A DNA stretch of 64,000 nucleotides from Pieris napi (GCF_905475465.1 NC_062249.1:8816501-8880500); one strand, 5' to 3'. Positions 49,701 to 61,149 are shown, counted from the first letter of the stretch. Notes: generated from the letters alone by a model not told the origin. Numbers and translations are program-made.

Positions 49701-52700
49701 TTACTTTGAATCCGTAGCCCATTTGCTGAGAGAATCACTTTAAGCGTGACATCATCTTTTATCTTTTTGTTAAGATAATATTCTTAAATGTTTTACAATA
49801 TATCCAGATGTTAGGTATCCCTTGTTTCGTGCTGAAACATAATTAATATTTTTAAGTTTCTGTCGCTCATATACACCACGGCTGGTCAGTTGTCGGGTAA
49901 ATACGAAATATAAACTCTTAATTGGAAGTTATAAACAAAATACGTAATTTTGTTTTATTAAAAATATTTTGCTTATGTATGATGAAAATTTTGACAATTA
50001 ACTCTTTTTATAAAATAAAATGAGTCAATTGTCACGATATTAATAGACAACAACTCACTAGGTTACCTCCCTCCACTTATCAAGACGTAATGTAAAATTT
50101 CTTAACAGAATACCATGAGATTCCAAAAATTACGTCAGTGACGAAGGGAGCGCTGTTACTGCGTTATTATTTTATAAAAAGAGTTAATTGTCAAAATTTT
50201 CATCATACATAAGCAAAATATTTTTAATAAAACAAAATTACGTATTTTGTTTATAACTTCCAATTAAGAGTTTATATTTCGTATTTACCCGACAACTGAC
50301 CAGCCGTGGTGTATATGAGCGACAGAAACTTAAAAATATTAATTATGTTTCAGCACGAAACAAGGGATACCTAACATCTGGATATATTGTAAAAAATTTA
50401 AGAATATTATCTTAACAAAAAGATAAAAGATGATGTCACGCTAAAAGTGATTCTCTCAGCAAATGGGCTACGGATTCAAAGTAAACAGGATGGATAGGTG
50501 TTTTAAATTTTCAAAATGTTACTAAAGGTAACCAAGGTTAATACCAATGTTTTCATATAATATTTTGTTGAGTAATTATAAAATAAAAGGGTACCTATCT
50601 ATAAAGAAGAAAAATTAGTGTTTATATATTTATTCATTTGTGTAAGTGCAAGTGTTGGTACTTTTTAGATGCCATGAAACTACTATTGCAACCTTTTTAA
50701 GTGATTCAGAGGTCAAACACACAACAACAATATTACCTATGTTTTTACTAACACTCATAAAAACTGAATTCTATTAAAACTATTTTAGAAATATAATAAC
50801 TATCATAGTAAATAAATAGGAATAAGTAGTGTCTAGTAAAACAGTTAACAAAGTTTGTTTGTTTGATGGCAAATTTGAAGTCAAATGTAATAGGTTAAAT
50901 CGAAGCGACATTGTAAAGAATAATGAAATTGTTGGTTAAAAATGTCAAATAAAAAAATATTTTTAGGTTTCCTAACTTCAAATTCCATTCATGAAATATA
51001 AGAAGTATTAATTTTAACTGATCAAGTTGAATTTAATTTAATTGTTCAGATTTCAGAATACAAGTATAAATAATCATTTTAGGTATGTTGGATCAAATAT
51101 ATAAGCTTTCAATTGCTCAAATTCATACCATTTCAAGTGATCAACGTTAATTTTAAATGTTGGAAACAACATTGCCATAACTTATTTAATGAAGCAATCA
51201 AAAGATAGTTATTGCTGCTGACTACACTTTAACACTAAACATATTTGGATTTGTTTCATTAATAAATAATTGTTTTTAAAGTACATACTTGGATTTGGAT
51301 TTTTGAGTCTAAATATAGGTTTGCTCAAGATTTTTTTTATTCATAGTACTGAATCAAATACTGTGCGAAATTACTAAGCCTTGTTACCATAAAACTTTTA
51401 ATAATATTTGGCTTAGTTATAATATTATCAAACATGTTTTTAAGATACTTTACTTAGAAATACAAAGATATCCCATATATAAGTTTTTGTGTGTTTTATG
51501 CAAGTTTTTTTTTATTATTTACCTTAACTTTACAATAATTAAATTGCTATGCAATATTATTGTGTCAGTACAGTGACCTACCACATTTCCCTATTTACAA
51601 TTTTAACAGATAATCATTGTATTACAACCATCAGTGGTAGTTGTCAAGAATGAGGAAGAAAATGACCAATTATTGAAATGTTAAGAAGAGATATTAAACC
51701 GAGACCACTAATCTATTTTGAATGCAGTTTGGACAACTATGATTTTTATATGAAAAATTGTATTACCGTGTTTAAGATAATTGTGTACTTCATAATATTT
51801 TTTTTGTATCTAATAATATTATATTAATAAAATGATTAATTAAATCTACCACTTATTTAATGACTGCCTATAGAAAACGTAGTAACCGAGTTAAATACAT
51901 AGCTAAGCCGAAATGAAAAATATATAAGCCATGTTACTTTATAGGTGAATAAAAGAACAATATAATAACTTAAACATTTAATTTAATGATTATAGTAAAC
52001 TTTTAACACACTACAAAATAACTTTCAGTAAAACAAACTTAAGTATAATAAAAACTAATTAAAACCCAGCCTCACATAGAGCTAATCAATAACATCTACT
52101 TTATTTTGTAGACAAATATATTTATTTTAATATATTTTCTAATTAGTTTGTAAAAAGTAATAGTTATGAACGATAAATTTAAAAAAGCTTAATAAGTACT
52201 TAAACCATCATGTATGTAATGATGGTATTTCATACTTGTGTAAAGCAGAATAATGTTTTTATCCAAAACCTTAATGTTATATCAATATATTTTATAAAAA
52301 TATAGGAACCGAAATTGTATTGTATTGTGTGTGTTATCATTTATTATAAATTGAAGGATAGTCGAAATTCAATAATTTGAAAATGTCTGCACTATTGTGT
52401 CCTTTTATATCCAGGGGCCTTGTTGTATGATACAAATGTAATATTCTTCTTCTTCAAAGGCAGAATGTATTTTTCTATCAGGAATTTTGAACATTTGGGG
52501 ATCTCTGAAATTATTAGATTTATAATTTTAGTATAGTAGAAAAATACAAATATATTACAATATTTACCTATCTTATTTATCGTTTTTTGTTCGACTTATC
52601 TCTGCTGGAGACAAGACATGATCAAGACTGCATCGAAAAATTGGTTCTAGGATAATAATTATATTTTTAATGCTAAAGTAATCAAAATGTTTACCTTAGA

Positions 52701-53186
52701 TCATCTATTTAGTATTTACTAGACTCTTCGTTCATCTCAGCAGCATATGTTCTAGGTTTCGTCAATACCATATAATTTCTTGAGTATTGGAAAAAAGCGA
52801 TAATAACCAACGCCGAGAAACCAATTGGTCGTTTCGTGCCTACATTTTCTTCGCCATCTATAGATATTATATTAAGTATTTTTTAATGGATTACATCATT
52901 TATTTCTTGAAATAGAGGTTTAAACTTTAAAAGTGGAAACGGGCCTTCTGTAACAATAACAAAGTTCAATTTCACAAAGCTTAATGTTTATATATATAAC
53001 AATTTTGGAGCGTAAGTGTAGCAGTGCCAAATTTTAGTTCCAAATGTGAACAATCTCATTTGAGCGGCGCTTTTGTCGCGGTTATTGTTTAACAGAATAC
53101 CAAATTGTAACATGACACCGAAACGAACGATTTGACAGCAAAACTCAGCGCTGAGAGTGTGTGAAGTGAGTTACAGAATCGCAGGG
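46793..53186. mobile_element. Giant palindromic (fold-back) element, about 6.4 kb
   Basis: Left arm 46793 to about 50018 (3.2 kb) and right arm about 50167 to 53186 (3.0 kb) are near-identical reverse complements around a 148-bp spacer. Tips are CCCTGCTATTCTGTAACTCG and, in complement, CCCTGCGATTCTGTAACTCA, the same as the small hairpin MITEs of this window. The mirror extends beyond the tips into AAACTG / CAGTTT. The left arm has about 215 extra bases (46975-47245), and the right arm about 36 extra near 52625, besides scattered substitutions. There is no large reading frame: only short open pieces, of which a possible exon at about 47675-47772 (acceptor TTTCAG; DPQMFKIPDRKIHSAFE...) is shared by both arms. 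It lies inside the 35-kb exchanger intron. Confidence 0.9.
50019..50166. repeat. Spacer at the centre of the giant palindrome
   Basis: Unpaired 148 bp between the arms, from ATGAGTCAATTGTCACGATA to GAGCGCTGTTACTGCG. Its reverse complement is present at 46508-46660, just outside the palindrome, so it is ancestral element sequence rather than a foreign insert. Confidence 0.85.
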
Positions 53187-54344
53187 CAGTTTGTTCTAGA
53201 ATTCCCAAGTTATCGGTAACTTTTATAGGTAGAATCAAACTTGTTATAGAAATGTTCAAAAACAACTTGATTTAGAAGTTTTATCTCGCTACAAACATAT
53301 CAGAGCGCAAAATTGCCGTGCCTTTGATATATTCCCTCATATGAATCTTAAAATGGCAATACGCCAAATCGTATAACTTCAAACTGCTAAATACGACGAA
53401 ATATTAAGGTGCATAAATATAGTAAGCATTTTTAGCATTTGTATATTATGCAACAGTACAATGGTTGCGGTTTTATTCAAACAATTGAATATCATTTGTT
53501 AAACTGTGGGTACAGTTTCTAAAAAATTACGATATAAAATAAATATAATTCATTTAAAATAAATTTCACTTTCATGTTACTTTCTAGAGCCTCTGAGGAA
53601 GTTAAAATTTACATAAATCAATTGGGTCTGCCGTATAGCTACTAATCGTGCTGTATTATACGTAAATCAAGACATATTTATAATTAATAGTTATAATAAA
53701 TACTTAACAATAGATAATCCTACCTCATCATAGCTTCCATTATTGAAGCAAGCCTAGAACGTGCTTCATTATAATAATTTTAAAATGGGTAATAAATACA
53801 TGCTTTTTTGTGCCGTGCTTTTTATACTTTGGGTGTTGCTACTGTGATTGCTTTGCCCTCCCCTATTAACGCGTAAACACCGCGCAGGTGTTCTCAATTG
53901 CATAAATGAATGCACAAGCATATCATGCAGTTTTGGTAGTCGAATATATTGCTATATTACATATTACTTATACAAAGCAAATTTGTATCTACCAGTTGTA
54001 CTATATAGTTTTAATTCTCGATAAAAATGCAGATTGAAAAAATCATACAATATACACTTACCATTTTACAAATGTAAGCAAGCCGAAGCTTTAGTAGAAG
54101 CTGAAGAAGAAAAATAGAAAAGAAAAGATGCTTAGAAGAGGCAACAACTCACCAAAGTTTGAGCGGCAGACTGGTGCTGGAAAAATAGGCTTCAGTCAGT
54201 TAAGCCATTATAGTGTCAAGGAAAAACGAAATCTTTGAACCACAGAGAAGATTAGTATACGTATAGACTATAGAGTGATAAGGCCTGGTGTTGCATAGAA
54301 TCCTAAGTAACGACAATACAAGTTTAGGCGCGAACTAACCCTCC

Positions 54345-54378
54345 CATCTGTCAAATGATCAACGAATTTTGACAGATG
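54345..54378. repeat. Small hairpin
   Basis: CATCTGTCAAA and its complement TTTGACAGATG around a 12-base loop; the only structure noticed in 53190-55030. Confidence 0.5.
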
Positions 54379-55033
54379 AAGGCTTAATTCGGACATAATC
54401 TTGCCTTTGAATTTCAGCTGAAGAACACAAAGCTTATATCTAAAATTGTCAATGCGGTGGTCGTATTAAATAAATGAGGATGTCATTAATCTTGAATGAT
54501 TTAATCGATTTATTACAAGGCCTTAGCGCTCGTCATTATAATATATCTTGATCGCTGTGAAAGATAAAAAGGAATAATAGGTTTGTAAAACTAAACCACG
54601 TATAGCTTAAGAAAGAAAAGAGCGTATTAGATAGAAATCATCATCATTGTTTTAAAGTAAAATTATTTTGGAGGTTGGCTTTGTAAAAAAATATAGTCAA
54701 CTTAAATAATGTATTACTATATCTCGAAATAAATCTGATTAATTACAATACTATTCAATAAAATACTACTTTGTCTCTTATGTAAAAAAATAAACAGTAA
54801 TGAAAAGACTTTAGTATCGAAATGTACGGTAACCTCTTCTTCAGTATACAAAGCAACTAAATTTTATTCACATTATTCACTGAAAAACTGGGAATTTCAG
54901 TTAAGAATCAGGGCATAGTTCAAGAACAAAGGGACCAAAATTCGAGAACACTCGAAATCTTTATAAATTACTGCGGACGTTCAATAGATTTTACTTCGCG
55001 ATATCGCAGTCGTAGTACAAGTTCAACATTTTT

Positions 55034-55592
55034 GAAGTGAAAACTTCTTTAGCGGCGCTGAGCACTTTTTTGTATGGGTAAAAACTTTCAAACTTGCGTC
55101 AGGGTCACGTGATGCTGATCGAAAAAGCGTAAGATCGAGGGGAAGGGAGAGGAACTAGTATCTCCCACTCTTTCTACCGTGCCTGAGTGTACAGCGTCCC
55201 ACGCGTATCCAAGGATGGTGACAGCTGATTGCTTGACTGTTGTGTAGTAAATACACTGTTGTGTATTCGTAAATGTGAATTGTTTAAATTATGGAAATCG
55301 AACAAAGTGAATCTATTAATGAAAAAAGTGATGATGAAGTAGTGAAAGAAAATGAGTAAGTACTTTATAAATTACTAGATGAAAAACTCTTACTTGGCTT
55401 TAAAAACAAAAATAACTAATAATAATAATAATAATTTATATAATTTTTTGTTTTTTAAATAACGATATAATATTATAAATTGTCATATTTGTGTACGATA
55501 GCGCAATAAATAAACATTGTATGCTACCTCATAAATGATAGTACTTTTATACTTATAATTAAACACAACGTTAATATTGAAGTTTTCACTTC
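55034..55592 (+). mobile_element. Possible transposon fragment with GAAGTGAAAACTTC boundaries
   Basis: GAAGTGAAAACTTC at 55034-55047 and its complement at 55579-55592 bracket 559 bp. Each boundary can itself fold, as do those at 2119-2429. The interior has a GC-richer leader (GGTCACGTGATGCTGATCGA, CGAGGGGAAGGGAGAGGAAC) resembling a promoter region, followed by a short putative exon. Because the boundary motif is self-complementary, its orientation is ambiguous and the limits are weakly supported. Confidence 0.4.
55291..55355 (+). CDS. Putative first coding exon of an unidentified gene
   Basis: ATG followed by 62 bases encoding MEIEQSESINEKSDDEVVKE and two more residues, ending GA|GTAAGT, a strong donor. 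The peptide is acidic and uninformative. The position after a GC-richer leader suggests a genuine first exon, either of a transposon or of a host gene nested in the exchanger intron. No following exon was recognised to 58600, so this stays tentative. Confidence 0.35.
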
Positions 55593-56299
55593 TGCCGGCA
55601 CTCCCGGAGTGCTAGTGTTTTTTTTACGATATAATCAATTCTAAGACCCTTTTTTTATTAATATTAATGTACCTAACATGGATAGAACTTTCATGTTATA
55701 AATAAGACATAAAAAAGATCGAAATACGTCTGCATTTGTACAGGAAATTAATGAAAAATTTATTCTAATTCTTGGTAATTTTAATGTGTATTTCACGTAT
55801 TCACTAAAAACAATACATTATTAATTATATGTCTGACGCCAATGGAATAAACATAAAAGATATATAAAAGGTACGGTCATCTTAGTATGTATATAAGTAT
55901 ATATAAACAACAAATAATAGACATAGTAGCTTCATTAAAAACTTCCGTATTGGCAACACGTCTTCTGTGAACTAAAAAATATAGACCGAAATTATCCTGT
56001 CATGTAGAATCTGGCTATCTTCCAAACGGTCCTGGGTACTTTCAATAACATTGGCCAAATGTTGAATTTATGCCCATTTGCAAGCTCGGCCACACTTAAT
56101 AGCCGGTTGAGGCCAGAATCGATAACGAACTTATGTTTCAACTTTGACAAGGCGATGAGATTTGTTCTATAACGAAGTCACTTCTGTTTTCGTGACAGTT
56201 TTTGAATTGGCTGTGCACCACAGTGACTAGGAATTAATATAAAAACGGAACAATGTTTTAAAGAATGAGACATATGACACTGGAAATTTTTTTTTAATT

Positions 56300-56395
56300 T
56301 CTGGAATGTAGCGTTACTCGGGGATATTATAGCATTCTAATGGTAACCATTTTGAAATCGGTCCAGTAGTTCGTTATCATTACCAAGTAAATACT
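56300..56395 (+). repeat. RTE-like retrotransposon 3' end, second copy
   Basis: GGAATGTAGCGTTACTCGGG, CATTCTAATGGTAACCATTT and GAAATCGGTCCAGTAGTTCG follow the pattern of 10560-10932 and end in an AT-rich tail. Confidence 0.5.
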
Positions 56396-57177
56396 AACTA
56401 TATTTTTATAAAAAAAAAACATATAGATCTTGTTAACAGCAACACTCCTATTATCACAAAAATGTTTCCAAATAAACAAGTGCGAGCGCAATTAATTACG
56501 ATTAACTTCGACTAGCGATTTACAGTCCCTACTAAGTTCTGTATGATCTGTATTTCTCATTGTTTCTATTCAGAACAGATGATTTTATACTATTTTAATT
56601 TTTCTCCCTTTTTACAGATAAAGTTGTCTTCGTGACATTTCAAATGTGTTTTTTATTCTCGCAAATGCAACGCAGCTTTTCATTAATTGCGAGATGACGT
56701 ACCTACAAGCGCGCTTCAAATGTTATTCACATTTTAAGTTTTTATTATGTTTAATGATGTTCTTTCTAGTAGTGCATATTTTACTGTACTCGATTTTATA
56801 TTTAGTTTTGATAGAACTCATCAGTCTGACCAGTATGTTAAATATGATGTGTTTAGGCGTAACAAGTAAATTTCGTAAATGTACAAATTGAGACGATGTT
56901 TCATATCAATATATGATTTATTTGAATGTGGTATATTTTTGGGAAACAATCTAAGTTTTAACAACATGCGTGTTAGTAAATAAGGAGTTAATTTTTTTCC
57001 CTGTCCAGTTGATAGGTATGAAGGCAGTTTAGTTTTTTAATTATGTACTTAAATTTTATAAGCAAGGCTTTTAAAATAGGTTTTTTAAAGTGTCTACTTG
57101 AATAAAACACGTCGAAAAAAGTATGATTTTTTTTACACTTTTCGTACTTGCACGGAACCTAAACCATTATTGCATCC

Positions 57178-57290
57178 TTAAGCGTACCAATTCTTAAAGG
57201 CCGACAACGACCTCGCGAGCCCTCAGGCATTGAAAGTGTCCATGGGCAGCGGACTTAACAGAAGGTAAGCCTCCAGTTCTATAAAAAAAA
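57178..57290 (+). repeat. Interspersed repeat 'GGCAAACGGG/GCAACGCAC', copy 4
   Basis: TAAGCGTACCAATTCTTAAA, GGCCGACAACGACCTCGCGA, CCATGGGCAGCGGACTTAA and an A-run. Confidence 0.7.
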
Positions 57291-57294
57291 TATT

Positions 57295-57591
57295 TACATA
57301 TTCAGTAAAAAAAACTACATCGTATTATTGACGTAACTACATAGTCAATTCAACGTAATTGAAACCTACGGTACCTTTTTAAAAGTGCGAATATTTATCA
57401 AAACAGCAATAAATTTATTTCAAAATAACGTCGCTTATTAGTATGTACATATTCAGTAAAAAAAACTACATCGTATTATTGACGTAACTACATAGTTAAT
57501 TCAACGTAATTGAAACCTACGGTACCTTTTTAAAAGTGCGAATATTTATCAAAACAGCAATAAATTTATTTCAAAATAACGTCGCTTATTA
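57295..57591. repeat. Two-copy tandem duplication, 151-bp period
   Basis: TACATATTCAGTAAAAAAAA begins at 57295 and again at 57446. The copies run 57295-57445 and 57446-57591, with only one substitution (CATAGTCAATT against CATAGTTAATT) plus a different ending. A recent local duplication with no coding content. Confidence 0.92.
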
Positions 57592-58614
57592 ATTAAGTAA
57601 AATCTTTTTTAAAAATCTCCTCACCTGCGTTAATCCGTGTTAAGCCGTACTATACATCATTTTAATAGCTTGGCTATTACGCCCAGGCTTAAGCCATTAC
57701 CCTATTACGCTACGTAACCAACGCTACGGCGTAGGCTCGAAGAACCACGTAGCCCCGAAGATTCGTAGTGACCTTAATGTGCAAAATTTATTCATTTAAC
57801 TCTTTTCAAACGTTTAATATCTTTATTATAGCAAGAGCTAAATGTGAATTTTAAACGCTAGAATCTGGATTTTTTAAAATATAACTAAAGATTTGGATGA
57901 ATACTTTAAATAATAAGTTTTGTAATTCTAAGTAATTCATAGTCTATTTCAATTCATAGTGTGTACAATATTGCACATACGCCGTACTTATATGAAAATG
58001 TGAGTATTTATATAATAGTCCACGAAAAATATTTTATATCTTGGTCATTTTGCATACTAATATTGATGATTGTAATTTTTATAAACTTATATGGGCGTAC
58101 CTCAACCGTAAAAGGTACCCTTTTAACCACTTCAATAAAAGTACGGGACATTAATCAGTTGAATGCAAAAATACCCACGTGATCACGTTAACGTTATGTA
58201 AGAGGCAAGACAGGGCGTAGTAGTAGCCATAACAACGCATAACAAACACCCCTTATAATATAAACACCTTTATGGTAATTTGTTACTCTATTATTTATTA
58301 TTATAGTTTAAAGATCAGATATATATGTTAGAAGTTTTATATCGTGAATAGATTAATATTGTAGGGCTGCGTGAGATTAAAGGCAATCGTTGAATTACAT
58401 ATGCTAATAGCTATAATACTAAATAACAATGATAACACGACATCGATCTAAATAGCCACTAAACATGAAAGGCTTCTTCAGGCTCTAATCTTTTCCTAAT
58501 TTGGATTACAACAGTACAATAAAAGCGCATGAACATGTAATTGTATCGAACGTTCATGACAACTATTATTGGACCAATTGGGAGGTGCATGCGGGGCTGT
58601 GCGGGCGAGCTCAC

Positions 58615-59289
58615 CGTGGGCATCAGCTGGTCTGTACTCCTGACTCTCGTCACCTTGTTCTTATATATCAGCTTCTTCAGCGCCTTCTCCACCGGCTGGT
58701 TCCATCGCATGAATAACACGTACGCTCCATACAACGAGAAAAGCACCAACGCTTCTTGCCAGTAGATTTCATTATCACGGAAACAGTATATCAACACGAG
58801 GAGGCTGATCGAATAGAAGGTGCAGTCGCGGAACAACGGCCACCAAGTTAGGGTAAGTGTAGTGCGCGAAAAGAGCGCACAAGCACCGATTACAAAGAGA
58901 ATATTAAAGACCGCGGATCCAACAATCGTCCCGATTCCGACGTCGTCAAAAGAAACGAACACTCCAATGATAGAGGTGAAAAGTTCGGGCGCGGAGCCTC
59001 CGGCTGCCATGAACGTAGCACCGGCGACATCGTCGCGGATCGCGAGCCTCTCAATTATCACGTCTAACGCTGGCACGAAAAACTCGTCGCATACTATGGC
59101 CAGAGCAACGAACATGTAGCCCATGCCAATGATGTGGAAGATGACAGCTCCAGAACGTCGCTGCTCTTCGGTGAAGAGGTCAGTGGGAAAAAGAGGAGCT
59201 TTCTCCTCATCAGGAAATGAGGTGGTGGTGAGGTTAGTCTCATTTGCCCGCGCCGCCGCTAGCAGCGCCAGCAGCAGCGCGCCTCCCAT
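58615..59289 (-). CDS. Nckx30C: NCKX exchanger, coding exon 1 (signal peptide, alpha-1 repeat)
   Basis: Encodes residues 1-225 of a plasma-membrane antiporter that, in its family, exports Ca2+ and K+ in exchange for Na+. Residues 1-15 form a short signal peptide rich in Ala and Leu, followed by two N-glycosylation sequons (N16-E-T and N19-L-T). A membrane segment spans about 48-67. The alpha-1 repeat runs from about 87 to 140 and contains GGSAPELFTS, with E102 in the place of the Ca2+-binding glutamate (E188 of human NCKX2), and GSAVFN around N129. Further hydrophobic segments lie near 158-170 and 180-194. A basic stretch at 203-217 begins the cytoplasmic loop. The ATG at 59289 is the first after an in-frame TAG upstream, and has G at -3 and +4. 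The chosen donor ACG|GTGAGC ends the exon in phase 0; reading through it gives a lower-quality tail to 58459. A CAG about 30 nt before the ATG could be an acceptor for an untranslated first exon. Confidence 0.93.
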
Positions 59290-59679
59290 GCCGCGCGGAC
59301 GGCCGCTCCGACCACACTGAAGATACTTCGTACGCGATTTCAGTGACTAGGGAGGAGATTCGATACAGGAATCGAGTTTAGTATCGATGTTTAAATAGCA
59401 GCTGCGTGGATGGTGACAATAGGAATAATAATTTGATGAAAAAAAATTTTTTGTATTTATTATAATAATATTAATAGATTACAACTAAGAAGTTTATTAA
59501 TGCCCGTTAAATTTAGATCAAATTAAATGTATATTAACTTAACTATTTAGATAAAATGAATGCCTATTAATAAAGTTGATGTTTAATCTTATTCGTTGTA
59601 CATTAATTATGTTATAAACATACTGATTTCCGCGCTGTTCGCATTCAACGCTACACAACCTACTATCGAAGCAAAAATT

Positions 59680-59830
59680 TGTCTATGGTTCCATAGACAA
59701 CAATCGATTATAAAAACATCGACACATCGATTGGTCCCCTCTCTAGTCCGCACCCAGGCACCGCTCGATAGACCTGCACTGCGCCGCGCCGTCGCTGCCC
59801 GTTCGCTTCAGAACTGCATGCCTATTATAT
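59680..59830 (-). promoter_or_regulatory. Candidate promoter or 5' leader of the exchanger gene
   Basis: About 400-540 bases upstream of the start codon lies the only locally GC-rich stretch outside the exons (59720-59820). Next to it is a perfect 10-bp inverted repeat (TTGTCTATGG TT CCATAGACAA, 59680-59702 region). Two ATCGAT motifs (around 59704 and 59728) and a TATAA-like run on the minus strand also occur; another TATCGAT lies at about 59383. ATCGAT clusters resemble DREF/BEAF sites of insect promoters. This is position and composition evidence only; no transcript start can be read from the sequence. Confidence 0.35.
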
Positions 59831-61149
59831 CAGCTTTCTTCTATTTATACCTGTACTTCTTAGACTGTGCATCTATAGATGTTCATAGATTTTTTTGTAG
59901 CCTCTTTAATTTATTTCAGCTTTTATGTCTAAATAACCCAGGGGATTTATACCTTTTTCATTAGCTGTTCATTCAAATGCTTAAATATATTTCGTTATTG
60001 TTAAGTTCTTTTAAATAATTTTATTCGTACGAGTTGTAATATATTTTTTGATATTATTTAGTCGGTTTTTTTACAAATATAATCATCGTTTGTGGTAGAG
60101 AACATTAATTTTAAATCTTTTATAAATTATTTTACATAGCACATTGAATTTTAAAAATATTGCCGGCTCTTTTGTATCAGAATTGCGTATAATATGATTG
60201 AGAAGTGAAAAGTACGAATTTATTATTACAATAACTTGGCTTTTAATTCGTCGGCGAGTGACCAAATAGTATTGTTTTTAAGTTTGTTAACTATATTTTA
60301 TAGCTTATTATATTGCTGTTCTATATTTTTACCCAATGTAATTATATCTAAGTAACATCATAAGTAATAAATATTTATCATCTTTATTGACAGAGTTGAA
60401 CTCGCGGAAGCCACAAGCAATAATATTAGGAAAGGAGCTACTCCTTGGAAGTAACATATACTACTTAACAAAACTGTGAACTTAAAAAATACAATTACTT
60501 TGATATTTTATAACAAATTTAACGGATTTTTTTATATTTGTATGCAATGCATTAACATAACATTACTTATTTTGTTCATGATCTGAAACGGTTTGATGGA
60601 TTATAACCTCAGGGTTGTCGTTTGCCTTTCGTTTATGATATAAATTATTACGGTTATAAAATTTATTGCTCACATAAGAGCTTTATTGGATATTATAATG
60701 TCATATTTTAATAATCAAAATATGTTTTTATTTTTATTCTACAATCGTGTTTTTTCTGTTCTGGCTGTTCTTACTTAAAGCCCGGGGTTTTCTTCCCCAC
60801 AAGACAATTATTTATCGGGTTCTAAATAATTACCATAGCATTAATACATAAATGTATTTGGTCTATGTATTGTGACAAGAGTACTTAGAAATTTTGGACT
60901 GATAAAAAAATCATTACTGATCCTACTACTATTAATACGATGCTTTCTTAATTAAGTAAAATTAAAACCACTTTTCTGGAACAACTTTCTTCCTGAATAT
61001 ACATAACACAGTGCTAAAGGTGATGGTTTAGCTAAAGAAGTAGGTACTCCATGATTTATTTAGTGTATTCTAGTAAGCAGTTTTAGTATCACGTATTAGT
61101 AATTCGGAAAAGAATTCTGATATAGAGCGTAGTAACGTAATTAAACGTA

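Larger units (their letters stand above)
23637..58614 (-). other. Exchanger intron 1, 35 kb
   Basis: Contains the nested gene (42620-43857), the giant palindrome and most of the transposons listed. Stretches with nothing recognisable beyond AT-rich sequence: 24890-27470, 27850-28960, 29150-30280, 34650-38140, 38200-39290, 43870-45390, 53195-55030, 55600-56290 and 57600-58610. A weak retrotransposon-like trace (TTTAAATGTATTAATGGCCA, reading FKCINGQAP) lies at about 36420-36620. Confidence 0.65.
7238..59289 (-). other. Nckx30C: Locus span of the K+-dependent Na+/Ca2+ exchanger gene (3' end outside window)
   Basis: Five coding exons on the minus strand form one reading frame: 675, 154, 197, 139 and 253 nt. 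Introns fall in phase 0, 1, 0, 1 and 2, and each pair of neighbouring exons restores the frame exactly. Donors are GTGAGC, GTGAGT, GTAACG, GTAAAT and GTGAGT; every acceptor ends in CAG. The assembled product has about 472 residues; NCKX proteins usually have 540-650 or more, so the missing part is the last membrane segments after the alpha-2 repeat, encoded below position 1. Further small loop exons in the 35-kb intron cannot be excluded, since the NCKX cytoplasmic loop is a known site of variation. The assignment to Nckx30C rather than another insect NCKX paralog rests on remembered loop and alpha-2 sequence and is less sure than the family itself. Confidence 0.85.

Noticed and set aside
59596..59964. 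122-codon plus-strand frame upstream of the exchanger
   Set aside because: No domain; covers the presumed promoter region and looks fortuitous.
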